A stretch of DNA of 64,000 nucleotides from Ancistrus triradiatus (taxonomy: Eukaryota > Chordata > Actinopteri > Siluriformes > Loricariidae): NCBI GenBank assembly GCA_025084515.1, contig JAJAGP010002198.1, positions 48,501-112,500 on the forward strand, given 5' to 3'. The position numbers and the translations under genes are program-made. The notes beneath the pieces were generated by a model. It did not search any database, was not told the origin of the DNA, and was given only the letters and a program-made list of their open reading frames with translations. Numbering within the stretch: the first letter of the stretch is position 1; every line of letters begins with the position of its first letter. Shown here piece after piece: positions 12,220-24,500 of this stretch.

Positions 12220-12347
12220 GCAGCACAGCTGTTTCAAAGGACTTGTTAGGAGACACTGAAGGTGACGTTGGGGCTGTGCCTCTCAAAGAACGACTGGCTT
12301 TGTACCAGGCTGCCATCAGCAAGGAGGAAAGAAGCCCTGCTAGTGTG
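12220..12347 (+). CDS. xirp2: xirp2 exon A (N-terminal region)
   Basis: It encodes STAVSKDLLGDTEGD and then PLKERLALYQAAISKEE; the ERL-YQAA-S motif is the N-terminal signature of vertebrate XIRP2. The acceptor is cagctgcag (an alternative AG lies 6 nt earlier, same phase) and the donor is GTG|gtaaac. There are two spare bases at the 5' end and phase 0 at the 3' end. It has no ATG, so initiation is either in an upstream exon or at 12524. Confidence 0.75.
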
Positions 12348-12520
12348 GTAAACACACCCACACACACAGATATCTGTTTACTATTTGAGTCCACTGAGGG
12401 GAGACAAGACATCGGGTTCAGCTTTCCGTTTCAACATCCTGATTAATATTTATTACTGTGTGAACCAATCTAATAAAGAAAGAGGGCCGAGAGACAGTAA
12501 TATCTGTGTACCGCATGCAG

Positions 12521-12655
12521 GTGATGGAGGACTCTGAGACATGCTCTCTGCCAGGTGGGCTGGCCAGTGTGAAGAAACAGTTTGAGAGTCAGAACGTCAG
12601 CTCGTCTTCCTCCTCTCAAAGCACCGTAACACAATACCACTACCAGCAAAAGCAG
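12521..12655 (+). CDS. xirp2: xirp2 exon B
   Basis: It encodes VMEDSETCSLPGGLASVKKQ, F, E and so on, ending HYQQKQ. The 'CxxPGGLAxVKKQFE' block is conserved in XIRP2. The acceptor is catgcag and the donor CAG|gtaaca, phase 0 at both ends. The ATG at 12524 is a plausible start for isoforms made from the candidate promoter near 6 kb. Confidence 0.85.
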
Positions 12656-13351
12656 GTAACATGCAGGGATGGGCAACATAACACAATTGTATCACTATAT
12701 AATATTTAGCTGGGATTAACAAAGTGCAAAGGCAAGAGTGGCTGTGTCCAGGGGTGCACACTTACGTGTGCTTGAAGTGTTCTGTGGGATAGGCACCAAA
12801 CCCCCATGACCCTGATCAGGAAAGGTGTATCCCAAAGTGTATTGCAGCTTAGTACTGATATTATGGAAGTGGAAGGTGCAGGTAAAGGCAAATGCCAGTC
12901 AGAAACAGAATCAATATCATTTACAGTACACTGATACACACTCGCGTGGTGCAGAATTTAATTTCCCAGATTTCATATTCAGCTTGCCATTTGCCGTAGA
13001 GGGTTTGGACAGCAGTCACCTAAGATTAAAATACCAATTCCAGTCACTCAGATGCTAGAATTTGGCTGCATATAAAACTGATGCTTTAGTAGAGTTTCAT
13101 CTTCGTTTTTTACCTATCTCTATTAGAGAGTTGTTCAGATATGTACAACACATAAATGAGAAAATAAGCCGAAGTTCAATTTGACATGTAGAAGAATGAG
13201 AGCATATGACAATTAAGACAATAAAGCCTTGTGAGACATCTTCAGTTTCCAGAAACTTCCCAGCTCCTCCTCTTTGTTTGTTTAGACAGACCGCAGTGTG
13301 TGTATTTGTGCACTGTGTGTTTGTTATAACATTTGTTATGTCTGGTACCAG

Positions 13352-13414
13352 GAGGTGGTGAGCTCATCTGAAAGGACTGTGAAAAGCAGTGTGAGAGAGA
13401 GTCATGATGTTAAG
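13352..13414 (+). CDS. xirp2: xirp2 exon C
   Basis: A 21-codon exon (EVVSSSERTVKSSVRESHDV, K) with acceptor ggtaccag and donor AAG|gtacac. Phase 0 at both ends, so it can be skipped without changing the frame. Confidence 0.75.
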
Positions 13415-13523
13415 GTACACAATCCAACACAAAAATGCTAAATACATGCTAAAATATTGCATGAAACCCCTGCCTTTTTAACACGTTCGGACAGCTTACT
13501 TTGGTGTTTGATCCTTGGTGCAG

Positions 13524-13590
13524 ATCTCGGAGGATCAGAAAATTCAACAGAGTGTAGCATCTAGCTTTGGGAACCATTTTGATGAAAAAG
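13524..13590 (+). CDS. xirp2: xirp2 exon D
   Basis: It encodes ISEDQKIQQSVASSFGNHFD, EK with one spare base. The acceptor is tggtgcag and the donor AAAG|gtaagg. The next exon begins with two spare bases, completing the codon. Confidence 0.75.
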
Positions 13591-14112
13591 GTAAGGTCAA
13601 ACACAGAACGACTTTGTGAACATTCACCAACAGCAGATGAAAATATGGACCTGCATACAGTACATGTCACACACAACCAGATCAGTAATTGTTGGCCATG
13701 TTCTGAGGTGTACATGTAAAGAGAAGCATCAACTTCTCTTTATATGTAGTATTGTTAGAAATGGAAGAAGTGCATCTCATAGTCGCAAAGGTTGTGGCTT
13801 TTTTGGCAATAGAACATCTATCAAAGGAAACCACTTCCTGAATTTGTGACATTTAGCAGCTCGGAGCTCAGTCTTATCAGAAATTTGTGGGATTATTTGG
13901 AACTGCTGGTGAAATAGACACTACAGTCAGCACCATCAAATCCTAGCAGAATTGCACAGCTAGTTAGTAGCATCTCATACAGGACAGGTAACAGCAATCT
14001 GGAACCAAATAATGGGAAATACTATGAAGAAATATTATTATTTTTGTCCAAGGATCTTAGTCATGCAATAGTCCTGTGCTCTTTCAATAGTTATTTCTCC
14101 TCTACCCTTCAG

Positions 14113-14216
14113 TGGTGGTTCTGGGAGATCAGGAGCTGCCTAAAGTTTCTACCCATGCACTAAAGCAACAGCATGAAAAAAGCATCGAAGGAGCGACTCC
14201 AAACAAGCAGATCAAG
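14113..14216 (+). CDS. xirp2: xirp2 exon E, the alternative-splicing branch point
   Basis: It encodes VVLGDQELPKVSTHALKQQH and so on, ending ATPNKQIK. The 'LPKVST..LK.Q.EKS' and 'PxKQIK' blocks match XIRP2. The acceptor is acccttcag and the donor AAG|gtaatg, phase 0. Both the giant Xin exon (15501) and the first LIM exon (24772) begin in phase 0, so this exon can join either one. Confidence 0.85.
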
Positions 14217-15500
14217 GTAATGAAGGACTAGGATCACACAATGAACTTCAACAACAGTCAGTCAACTGTAGGAGATCAAGTCAAAGAAAATAATTAGTAC
14301 CCATTTGGCACCTTATTATGTATACCAACCGTCCTAATATTTATTGGCCTATAAACAGAACACAGTTTATAACACAGAATGTAGCCAATTTGTTCTCATG
14401 TGCAGTTTCAGCTACTTCGGTTCATCATGTATGAGACCATAGGTCCATCATGGACCAATATAATTTCTGTGGTGGGTCATTCTAAGGACAGTAAGTATGT
14501 GCTCTGGTTGTGCAATTGTTGGAGGCACAGCAGCATGAACATCTCAATGTCAGTGCCTGGTTCAGAAACTGACACTGACTGAGGAGATTAAACACATAGT
14601 GGGTTTCAGAAATAGCTGTAGCAGTAAATAACTCTACGTCTACAAGCTGTAGCAGAAAAGCAAGTGCTGCTAATAAAGTGAAAAAGTGACAAAGTGTTTA
14701 GGATCCCTGCACCTGACTCGCAAATATTAGCACTGGTCAGTGTCGCTGCTATACTGAGAATGGTGCACCACCCAAACAGAACCTGGTCCTTTTCCACTGA
14801 TGGACGATGTAGAAGGGAGGTGACAAATTGTGAATAGTAACAGGTGATGAACCCCTGCTATTCAAACTTCCATCCGAATTCCCACCATAACGTACAAGAC
14901 CATACCCCACTATCTAATTCGCCAACATGTTATAACAAAGTTGATTGGAATGGCTTCTTATCTCTACATGAACCCTTCACTTTTGTTTTAGTTAGTGGTT
15001 AATCATAAGTAATGATTATTTATTTATCTTATGGCATTAATCACTAGAAGGAACATGCAAACCTTAGATAACTCACACATGCAGCAGTACACGGGATGAG
15101 CAAGACTCTGCTCACATTAGAGAAACAAAGCACCAACCAGTCCACTAATAACAGCTGGAATTGTTTAAAAATTTGCCTGTCCCACTCTATTAGCTGACAT
15201 CACTGAATGTAGGTGGCGTTTTAAATATACTGGAATGAGGTAAGAATTTTATCATCAGAAATAATAGAAATAGGCCCCCATTATCTGAATATACTCTAAT
15301 GGGCTTCAACTGTATGTACCTACAAAGTGTAATGCACATTTAAGCCTTATTGTTTATACTTTAGCTTTATTCTTGCATCTTAACATACTATAATCTCACC
15401 TGAACTCAAGAGCACAGTTTCTAACAACAACAAGGTATCTATTCAATGGCAAATACTGACTGAAAAAAATCACTTGTCTTTTTCTCCCTCAACTACAAAG
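14217..15500. other. xirp2 intron
   Basis: AT-rich and unique-looking, with no repeat or exon recognised. It ends in acceptor aactacaaag at 15491-15500. Confidence 0.6.
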
Positions 15501-18500
15501 GTTGATCTAAATTACAACCAGTTTCAGTGGGCACCCAGTAACATGTCATCAAAGGTCACAGAACAAGGTTGTTATGAGTCTGTTACAAAAACTAAGAAGG
15601 AAACTTCTAGCTCTACGTCTGCATCTACATCAGCTCATTATGAAACCAGTGAGGATCTTGCCCTGCCGCCACCACCCTCTGACTATTTTCAGATCCCCCC
15701 AGAGGTCCCACCACATTGTCCCTCTCCCCAGCCCCCTGATCAACGTGTTTCCCAAAAACAGCCCATCAGCAAGGAGCAGTATTTCAGGCAGAGGAATCTC
15801 TATGAGTTGAAACGCCTGTACAAACACATCCATCCCGAGGTACGCAAGAACCTGGAGCGGGATTTTATCGCCGAAATGGAGCACTCTCACATGGACAGTG
15901 ATGAGGAAGTCAGTGGGGACGTACGGAAAGCGCGATACGTCTTTGAGAACGACGGCAGCAGTCCAGGAAAGTGCATGAGCCCAGAAAGAGAGTATTTGGA
16001 ATGGGATGAGATTCTGAAAGGCGAGGTCCAGTCTATGCGCTGGATGTTTGAGAACAAGCCGCTCGATGCCATCAAAGATGATACACCAGATGAGAATGAA
16101 AGTATAAACATTGCCCAACAGGAAATAATTGCTGGGAAAGATGTTAAATATACAACTTGGATGTTTGAAACACAACCCATTGATGCTTTGGGTACAGAAA
16201 CATCTGACTCCACAGAGGAGGGTAGAAAACAGCGAGATTTAGCAAGAGGAGATGTCAGGACTGCAACCTGGCTATTTGAGACGCAACCTCTGGACTGCAT
16301 GAATAAAATCTACCAAGAGAATGATGAAGAGGGGCAGGTGGTATATACCAAAGACATAGCAGGGGGAGATGTAAAAACTGCAAGATACCTGTTTGAAACT
16401 CAACATCTCGATTCTCTTGGCCACACCGAGACAATTGACGAGTCTCACTTTTTACAGCTGAAGTCAGAACTTGAAGAGATTAAAGGTGAAGTCAAAACCA
16501 CAACCAGGATGTTTGAGACACAACCGATGTGCGTCATTCGAGGGGACTCTGGTGAGATGCTGCAGATTACAACCGTCCGACGTGAAGAGACGGAGAAAGG
16601 TGACGTGAAGACATCTCGCTGGCTCTTTGAAACCCAACCTCTGGATATGATTAACAAAGACCCAACAATCATAAAGATCATTTGTGGGGTCTCGATGGAA
16701 GAGAACTACCAGGGTGGAGTGAATCGTGGCAGGTGGCTTTTTGAGACAAAGACCTTGGATCAAATCAAGGATGAGGAATATGAAAATACCAAAACTCAAA
16801 AAGAGGAGATCATAGGAGCAGATGTTCGAAAACATTGCATGGCCTTTGAAACACAACCTATGGATTCACTAAAAGATAATACCAATGCCAGGCCTCCTGA
16901 GCCAGAGGACATAATTGGTGGAGATGTGACTTCAGCCAGGCATTTATTTGAGACCGTGCCCATGGAAAATCTGAAAGAGTTGCCTGAAGTTGGAAAACTA
17001 CAAAAGGTTGTTGCATTGGAGGAGGAAAAGGGTGACGTAAGGCATCAAAAGTGGTTATTTGAGAGTAAACCTCTTGAGCAAATCAGAGAGGACAAAAAAG
17101 AAATCACACGGACAGTCAAGCTGCAGGAGTTAGACAAAGGTGATGTTACCAACTATAAGGAGATATTTGAGAGCATGGATCTAAGCAAATGCACAGATAT
17201 GCACAAGATCGAAGTGGAAGGTGTCATGAGTGGGTCTGTGAAATCAAACAAAGCCCTGTTTGAGTCCAAGCCACTGTATGCCATACAGGACAGCTCCGGG
17301 CACTATCACGAAGTCAAGACTGTACGACGTGAAGAAATTGTCAAAGGTGACGTACGAAGCTGCAAGTGGATGTTTGAGACTCGTCCAATCGATCAGTTTG
17401 ATGAGAGTATCAACAAATTCCAGATTATCAAGGGAATTTCTAAAGAAGAAATCGAATCGGGTGACGTCAAAACAGCCAAGTGGCTATTTGAAACTCAGCC
17501 TCTTGATGGAATCAAATTTTTCAGTAACATGGAAGAAGAGGACAGCAGAAAAAACGAGATGATTGAGATTCAAAGAGGTGATGTCAAGACATGCAGGTGG
17601 TTGTTCGAGACCCAGCCACTGGATGAACTTTATGAAAAAACCGAGGTCAAGTCAGAGGACACCACCGAGGTCCAAAGAGGTGATGTTAAAACCTGCACCT
17701 GGCTCTTTGAGACCCAAACACTTGACAGTATCAAAGACGAGTCTGAGACCATCCTGAAAACTTGCACCGTGAAGCAAGAGGATGTACACGGCAAGGATGT
17801 ACGGCTGGCCCGTTTCCTGTTTGAAACCGAGAACCTGGAGAATATCAGAGGTGGTGAGGATCAAGAAAACTTTAAAAGAGTCACGCAGATAGACATCCAC
17901 TCTGGAGATGTATCGAGAATGAAATACATATTTGAGAACCAATCATCTGACATCATGACCTCCACTTCTGAGGAAACTATGCAGAAACTAAAGTCACATC
18001 AGGCTGAGGACATCCAGAAAGGAAATGTTGTCAATTGTACCTGGAAGTTTGAAAATCAGCCAATTGATACCATCAAGGATGAGGCTGAGGAATCTAAAGA
18101 GGTGCGCACCGTGACCGATATTCAAGGAGGAAATGTTGACAAAGGCCGTTTTATCTTCGAGACATATTCCCTGGATAAGATTCAAGAGGATTCTTCCATG
18201 ACAGAGATCAATAAACTCCAGAGCATCACACGAGAAGAGATTGAAAAAGGGGATGTGAAAAACTACACTATGATGTTTGAGACCCAACCACTGTATGCTA
18301 TCCGAGACAAAGAAGGACACTTCCATGAAGTAACAACAGTCACCAAAGAGGAAATTCTGAGAGGTGATGTGATCGGGGCAAGATGGTTGTTTGAAACAAA
18401 GCCCCTGGACTCAATTAAAGACACAGATGAAGTGTATGTCATCAAAGCTGTTACAGAAGAGGATGTACAGAAAGGTGATGTCACCACAGCCAGGTGGAGG

Positions 18501-21500
18501 TTTGAAACACAACCACTGGATGAAATAAGTGAGAATATGAAAGTCACTACTAAGACAGTTGAGCACATCCAGGGTGGGGATGTCCAAACGAACAAGCAGC
18601 GTTTTGAAAGTAATGAAATGTCTCAGAAGTTTGTAAGAACCGTCAGTGTTAGCGAGATACAAAAGGGTGATGTAAGAAGTGCCACATGGATGTTTGAAAC
18701 TCATCCAATCGACAAGATCCATGAAGAGGGTTCAGAATACACTGATATGGATAGGGTAACACGAGAGGAAGTGGTGAAGGGTGACGTTAAACAGTCAGTG
18801 TGGCTCTTTGAGAAACAACCTCTCGATCGCATCAAAGACACTGATGGAACAGAAATTATCGTTTCACGTGAGGAGATTCCAAAAGCTGACGTCAAGACAA
18901 CAACATGGCTTTTTGAAACTACGCCACTGACGGGGTTTCATGAGACCAGTGTGGAAAAAACTGAGATCATTGGCAAGAGCATCAAGGAAACCCTGGAAGA
19001 ACTTTACAGTCAAAAAATGGTTGACTCGCAGGGGATTATTATAGAAGCTGACGAGATTGGTGATGTCAGAATGGCCAAGTACAAACTGCTGAATCAGGAG
19101 ACTCCAGAGATCCAAAGAGAAGAGGTTATTCGAGGAGACCTGAGCAGCATCATGATGAACCTGCTCAACAGGCGTGAGATGACCGAGAGACAGATCACCA
19201 TTGATGTAGAGGAGAGGGGAGATGTCAGCACAACTGTTAAACAGCTCTATAACCAGGAAAGGGGTGTTAATGTGGAAAAAGAAGAGATAATTGGAGGAGA
19301 CATTCAGGTGGCAATCAACAACTTGCTGAAGCAGGATGGGACAGCAAAACACGGCATCTTAATACAAGAAGATGAGAAGGGAGATGTGAGGATGACAATA
19401 TACTCACTTTTAAACAAAGAAGAAGAAAGTGGGGTTGTGAAAGAGGATATCGTGAGAGGGAACGTACGTGGGACCCTGCACAGGCTGTTATCTAATAATG
19501 GCAACAAAGACCATGGCTCCAAAATACAAATAAGCGATACTGAGAGGGGCAACGTGAGTTTCTATTCGACTTGCATTGAGTCTGGAGCACTGGAGTACCT
19601 GAAGCAACTTCAGATAGGATCAGATGAAACATACAAAGAAACACTTAAAGAACAGATTATCGGAGGTGACGTGGAGCACACAAAATTGATTCTAAGGAAC
19701 AACCGTCAGGCCATTGAACGAACGGTGGCAGAAGATGATATTGTTCCTGGGGATGTTAGCAACACAGTGCAAGTCTTTATGATGGAACCAGTGTTTTCCT
19801 TACACAGCGTGCAGAAAGAAGAGATTGTTAAAGGTGACTTGAGAGCAGCTCTTGACTCACTGTCTCACGCTGCAAATGAGCGCAAAATTGTTGAGAAAGA
19901 GGAGGTTGTCAAAGGTGACATCCACAGCACACTCAGGTCTCTGGAAGAGGCCCAGAACCAACTCAAAGAATTAGAAAAACCTGAAGTTGTTCCCGGGGAC
20001 ATCAGAGGTGCCCTGGACTCTCTTGAGAGATCAATCATTGCTAAGACTGAAGTCCTAAATGAGGAAGTAGTGCCTGGCGATATCAAGGGCACTTTGAAAT
20101 TCCTCGAGGAAGCGAAGAAGGCAGTGAAAGAGGTAGAGAAAGAAGAAATAGTTAAAGGTGACATCCAGACAGCTTTAATAAACTTACAGGAGGCATCAAC
20201 TGAGAAGAAGGTCTTCCAGCATCAAGTGAGTGAACAGGGAGATGTAAAGGGCACCATTCAGCTGTTAATGGAACCGGTCTCGTCTCCTCATATGCAGAGA
20301 AGAGCTAGCACAGAGGGTGACGTAAAAACATCAATTAAATCACTTTATGAGCAAGAACAAACCCAGGTAGAAAAGGAAGAGGTTATCAAAGGAGATGTTC
20401 ATGGAACCATCAAATGCCTTATGAAGAAGAAAGAGGAGTCAAGTCATAAGTCAAAAACTAATATGCCCAGGAGAGCAAAAATTCCCGTGGGTAATCCTGG
20501 CCGAGAAGATGCTTGTGAATGCCCTGCTACATCCATCGTTGAATCTAAGCCAAAGAATATACAAAAAAGGACTGAAACACAACAGCAGACAGAGGTCAAA
20601 TCTGATCAAAGTCAGACCTCCATTAAAGAGCAAACTTTTACAACCAAACATGTGACAGCTGTTGCTGAATCGGATTTGACCCAGTTGTCACAGAAGACAA
20701 ATGTGAAAGAACACCAGATAAAACACAACAAAAGCATCCCTAGTCCTGTAATCGCAAAAAAGAAAGATGTAGCAAAGCAGATAAGTGAGAAAAAAGCAGA
20801 AAGCAGCATTGTGTGTTCTGGAGAGTCTGAAACAAATAAGACAAAACAAGCGACTGAAAGTAAGCAAACACAAGAAATGAAGACGATCACCCACGTTCAG
20901 ACCAGGGTGACAACAGAGGAAACGACTGTGACGCAAAGGACCACCAAGAATTTAAAATCAGAACAAAACACCAAGAGCCTAAAGACAGAGCAGAACATCA
21001 AAAGTCTGAACACCAACCTGAACCCAAAGGGAATGATCAAAAAGAAACCCCTCCCAAAAATTCACTTCCCTCCTCCTCCAAGCTCCCCTCCACCACCTTC
21101 CGAGTCTGAGCTTTCTCTACCTCCACCACCGTCTCCAGTCATAGACCTCCCTTCTCATTCACACCAACCCATGCGACAGGACAGTGATCCTCCCCTTCCT
21201 CCTCCACCCCCTCCACCTGCCACTGAAGCAGAGGCTGATTTCTTTCCACCACCTCCACAGGACTTTCTCCCCCCTCCCCCGTCACAACAAGAACTCAGTT
21301 CTGTGACCCAGTCAAAGCCAAAGGGCCGGCCTCTGTTCAAAGTGCCCAAGCCTGAGCCCTCGAAACAGCCAGAGCCACCTAAGCCTAAGTGGCAGAAAAA
21401 GCAAATCACTCCTGTTGTACCCCAACCTCCTCCACCCGAAACATCTGTAGCTGAGCAGAAGGAGACAATAGCAAAACAGGTTGTTACAGTCAAGGAGACC

Positions 21501-24500
21501 AAAGTGAAGGAGAAAAAGCTTGAAGATCATATAAAGACAACTGACACGCCACTTCCAGTAGTCACAGAAATTCCCTCAGCAATCCCAATTCCCAGTCCAC
21601 AGCCTCAACCTGAGGAAATGCCACGACCTAAAAAAATATTCATTCCTCCAATTAAACTACCACCAACCCCAGAACCTATCCCTGATCCAAAACCCAGGCC
21701 TTATGCAAGAAAATTTAAGACACCACTGATGATGGCAGAAGAAAAATATCGCAAAGAAAAAGAGGAAGCTGATAAGACAAAGTCTACTCCAACATCTCCT
21801 CCTACTACTGGTTTCCCCCCTCCTCCTCCTACAGAGGTAACCATCCAGGAACTTGAACAGTCATCATTTTCATTTCAAACACAACAGGAACAGGTTAAGG
21901 AACCAGATGTTGGTAAAACACCAGACTTGGCGCCCATGCAGCCAGAGTCTGTGAAGAAGCAAGTCATGGAAATACCAGACCAACCTACAAAACCTCTTCC
22001 CTCAAAAGTGGTTCAGCCTCCACCCACAAGAAAGGCAGCTGGAAGCTTCCAGTTGAGCAAACCCTCCTTTCCCAAAGTAGTCAAGAAAACATCCTCTGAA
22101 TCAGCTGGTTCTACTTCAGAAAACAAGCAGGTCTCTGGTACTGTTACCCAGGCTACAGCAGATTTCAAACTTCAGCCAGCATCTGTGATCCCTCCTCAGC
22201 AGACAACTGAATGCCTTCAGAATGTCAAAACCACTCACACTACTACAACCAAGCAAGACAGTACCCATGTTCAATCTGTTGATTGTGTGAAAGCTGAAAA
22301 AACTGTAACTGAAGAAACAAAGAAGGCTCCCCCACAACCTACAAAGATCCCAAAAGTCACTCCAAGCTTCAAAGTTAAAACCATTAAAGTGCCCCAGCAG
22401 CAGAATCAGGAGGAAATTAAAGAGCCAATGCAGAAAGAGCAAACAGTTACAAAGGATGTCAAAAATATACAGAATATTTCTCAGACCTTAAAAGGTCATG
22501 TTTGCTCGACTGCCAGCTCAGAAACGACAGGTATGATGACAGGAAAGCAAGAGCAAACAGAACAAATCAGCAAGGACACAAAGCTGGAGATACAACTGCA
22601 AAAGTCCAAACCAAAGCCAAACAAGCAGCCACCACCTGTGACACCTAAACCATCAGTGGAAGTACATCATGTAGTGCCAGGCATGTCTATGGAAGTTTGT
22701 CAGATAGGGTCAACAGGCAGCCGATCTCAGCAGGCATTTAAGGAGGAGCGTACTGTAGTACACGAGGAGAGAGTGGTCACTCAGAGCACAGTTCAGCAAC
22801 AGAGCATTCAGCAAAAGGGAAAGTTTCAGTCCAAGAAGCAAGTTAAAGGTATAGAAGTGACAGCACGAGGAGACGAGCTCCCGCAGAAGGAGTCTTGTCA
22901 AATAGAGATTAAAGAAGCTGCAAGTGAGACCTCAGATGGCCAGAAGTACGAAGAGATGTACGAACTTCTCAGTCATATAAAGGTGATGCAAGAGGGAGGG
23001 AAAATGGATGCCAAGTCAGTCAAGAACATGTTGAGTTTGATCCCTGAGTGGTTGCTAGGAGCTGAAGAAAAGGCGGAATTCAGTCGTGCGCAGTACAATA
23101 AGCGAAAACTCCAGGAGATCATTGTGTATGTGAGAAACCTTGCTCAAACCAAAATATCTCTCTTAGAGGAAAAAATGTTCGCACAGGACAAGACAGAGGC
23201 GGAAACTGTGCAGGACAAAAAAGCTGTCAGTGGTGGAATACAAAAAATATCGAAAATAAGCATTGGTTCAGCTAAAGTGGAAACTCAGAAAAAGGTTACG
23301 GAAAAAACACTTCAAGAACAAAGTGAATCCAAATCGTTGCCTCCAGAGCTTCGAATGAGAACTCCGTCTCCAACATATATTTGCATTGAGACGGCCCGAA
23401 GGACAGACTCTCCTCTTCATGTTACACCCTCGCCTCCACCTTACAGATCAGGCGTTACCCCAACTCCCCAAACACGCTTGTCAGAAACCTCCACAAATTT
23501 TAACCGAGCCACTCCCTCTCCAACCATTAGTCGCTCAGAGAAGCTACCCAAATTTAGAGACACTACCAAGCTCTCACAAGGTATTCCTCCTCCTCCAATG
23601 GAGGCAGCGTCTGCACAAGGTGAAACAGCAGAGTCTCATTCATCCAGCCACCAGGAGATCACTATTGAGACTCACATGATGGAGTCATCCTCGCTGCAGT
23701 CATCGTCAGAGGAACACGCTGACTCCATGATGAGTGTAAAAGACAAGCGGGAATTTTTCGAGGAGGCTCAGAAGGCGGAGGGTATCCGCCAATATGTGCG
23801 GAAGGATCCCATTGATATCCCAGAGCGGCTGGGACCAGAATCAGAGGGCAGTGAGAGAGAAATCCTTATAGACGTCCATGAGAGGATGAAAGAGGATGTG
23901 CCCAGGGTTGACCTGTCCCGGCTTGTTAATAAATTTGAGTCCCCACAGACCAAAGTCTATGCCAGGAAGGAACCCATTTTAATTCCCGAGAGATTAGGGA
24001 GTGATACTGAGGAGGCTGAGCATGAACCTGAGAGGAAACCCACTCAGGTAGAGGACATGCCTTCTTTCGATATCAAAGCCCTGAAGAACGTGTTTGAAAT
24101 GGGAGAGCAGGCCCACCAGCATCTCAAAGAAGACAGAAGGCAGCTTGAGAAGCAGGAGGAACCCACAGGCTACTCGGAAACAAAATCGATTACAGAGCAT
24201 TACTCCACCATTGATGAATTGGGGAATACAGTAGTAGGATCAAGGAGTGAGAGCAGCACCCATTCTCAGAGTGTAACAATGCGCCACGACCCTCCGACCT
24301 ACGCGGATGTGGTGCGAGGAAAGGTTCCTGTCCTAGACGTGCCACCCGAGGCCTCAGCGGAGCAACTTCTGAAGAATTTACAGCAGACATGGTCAGACAG
24401 CGAGAACGTTTTCAAGAACCTGGGATTCAGTGTCTCGACACAGCACACTTCACAGACCGTATCACATCGACATCAGACAGTCGTCACCGGTAAAACTGTG

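Noticed and set aside
15474..15500. ATG at 15474 as the start of the giant xirp2 protein
   Set aside because: These nine codons lie in intron sequence just before the acceptor aactacaaag; the upstream exons join in phase at 15501.
21155..21502. Glycine-rich open frame on the minus strand
   Set aside because: It is the complement of the proline-rich coding region of xirp2; the bias explains the open frame.
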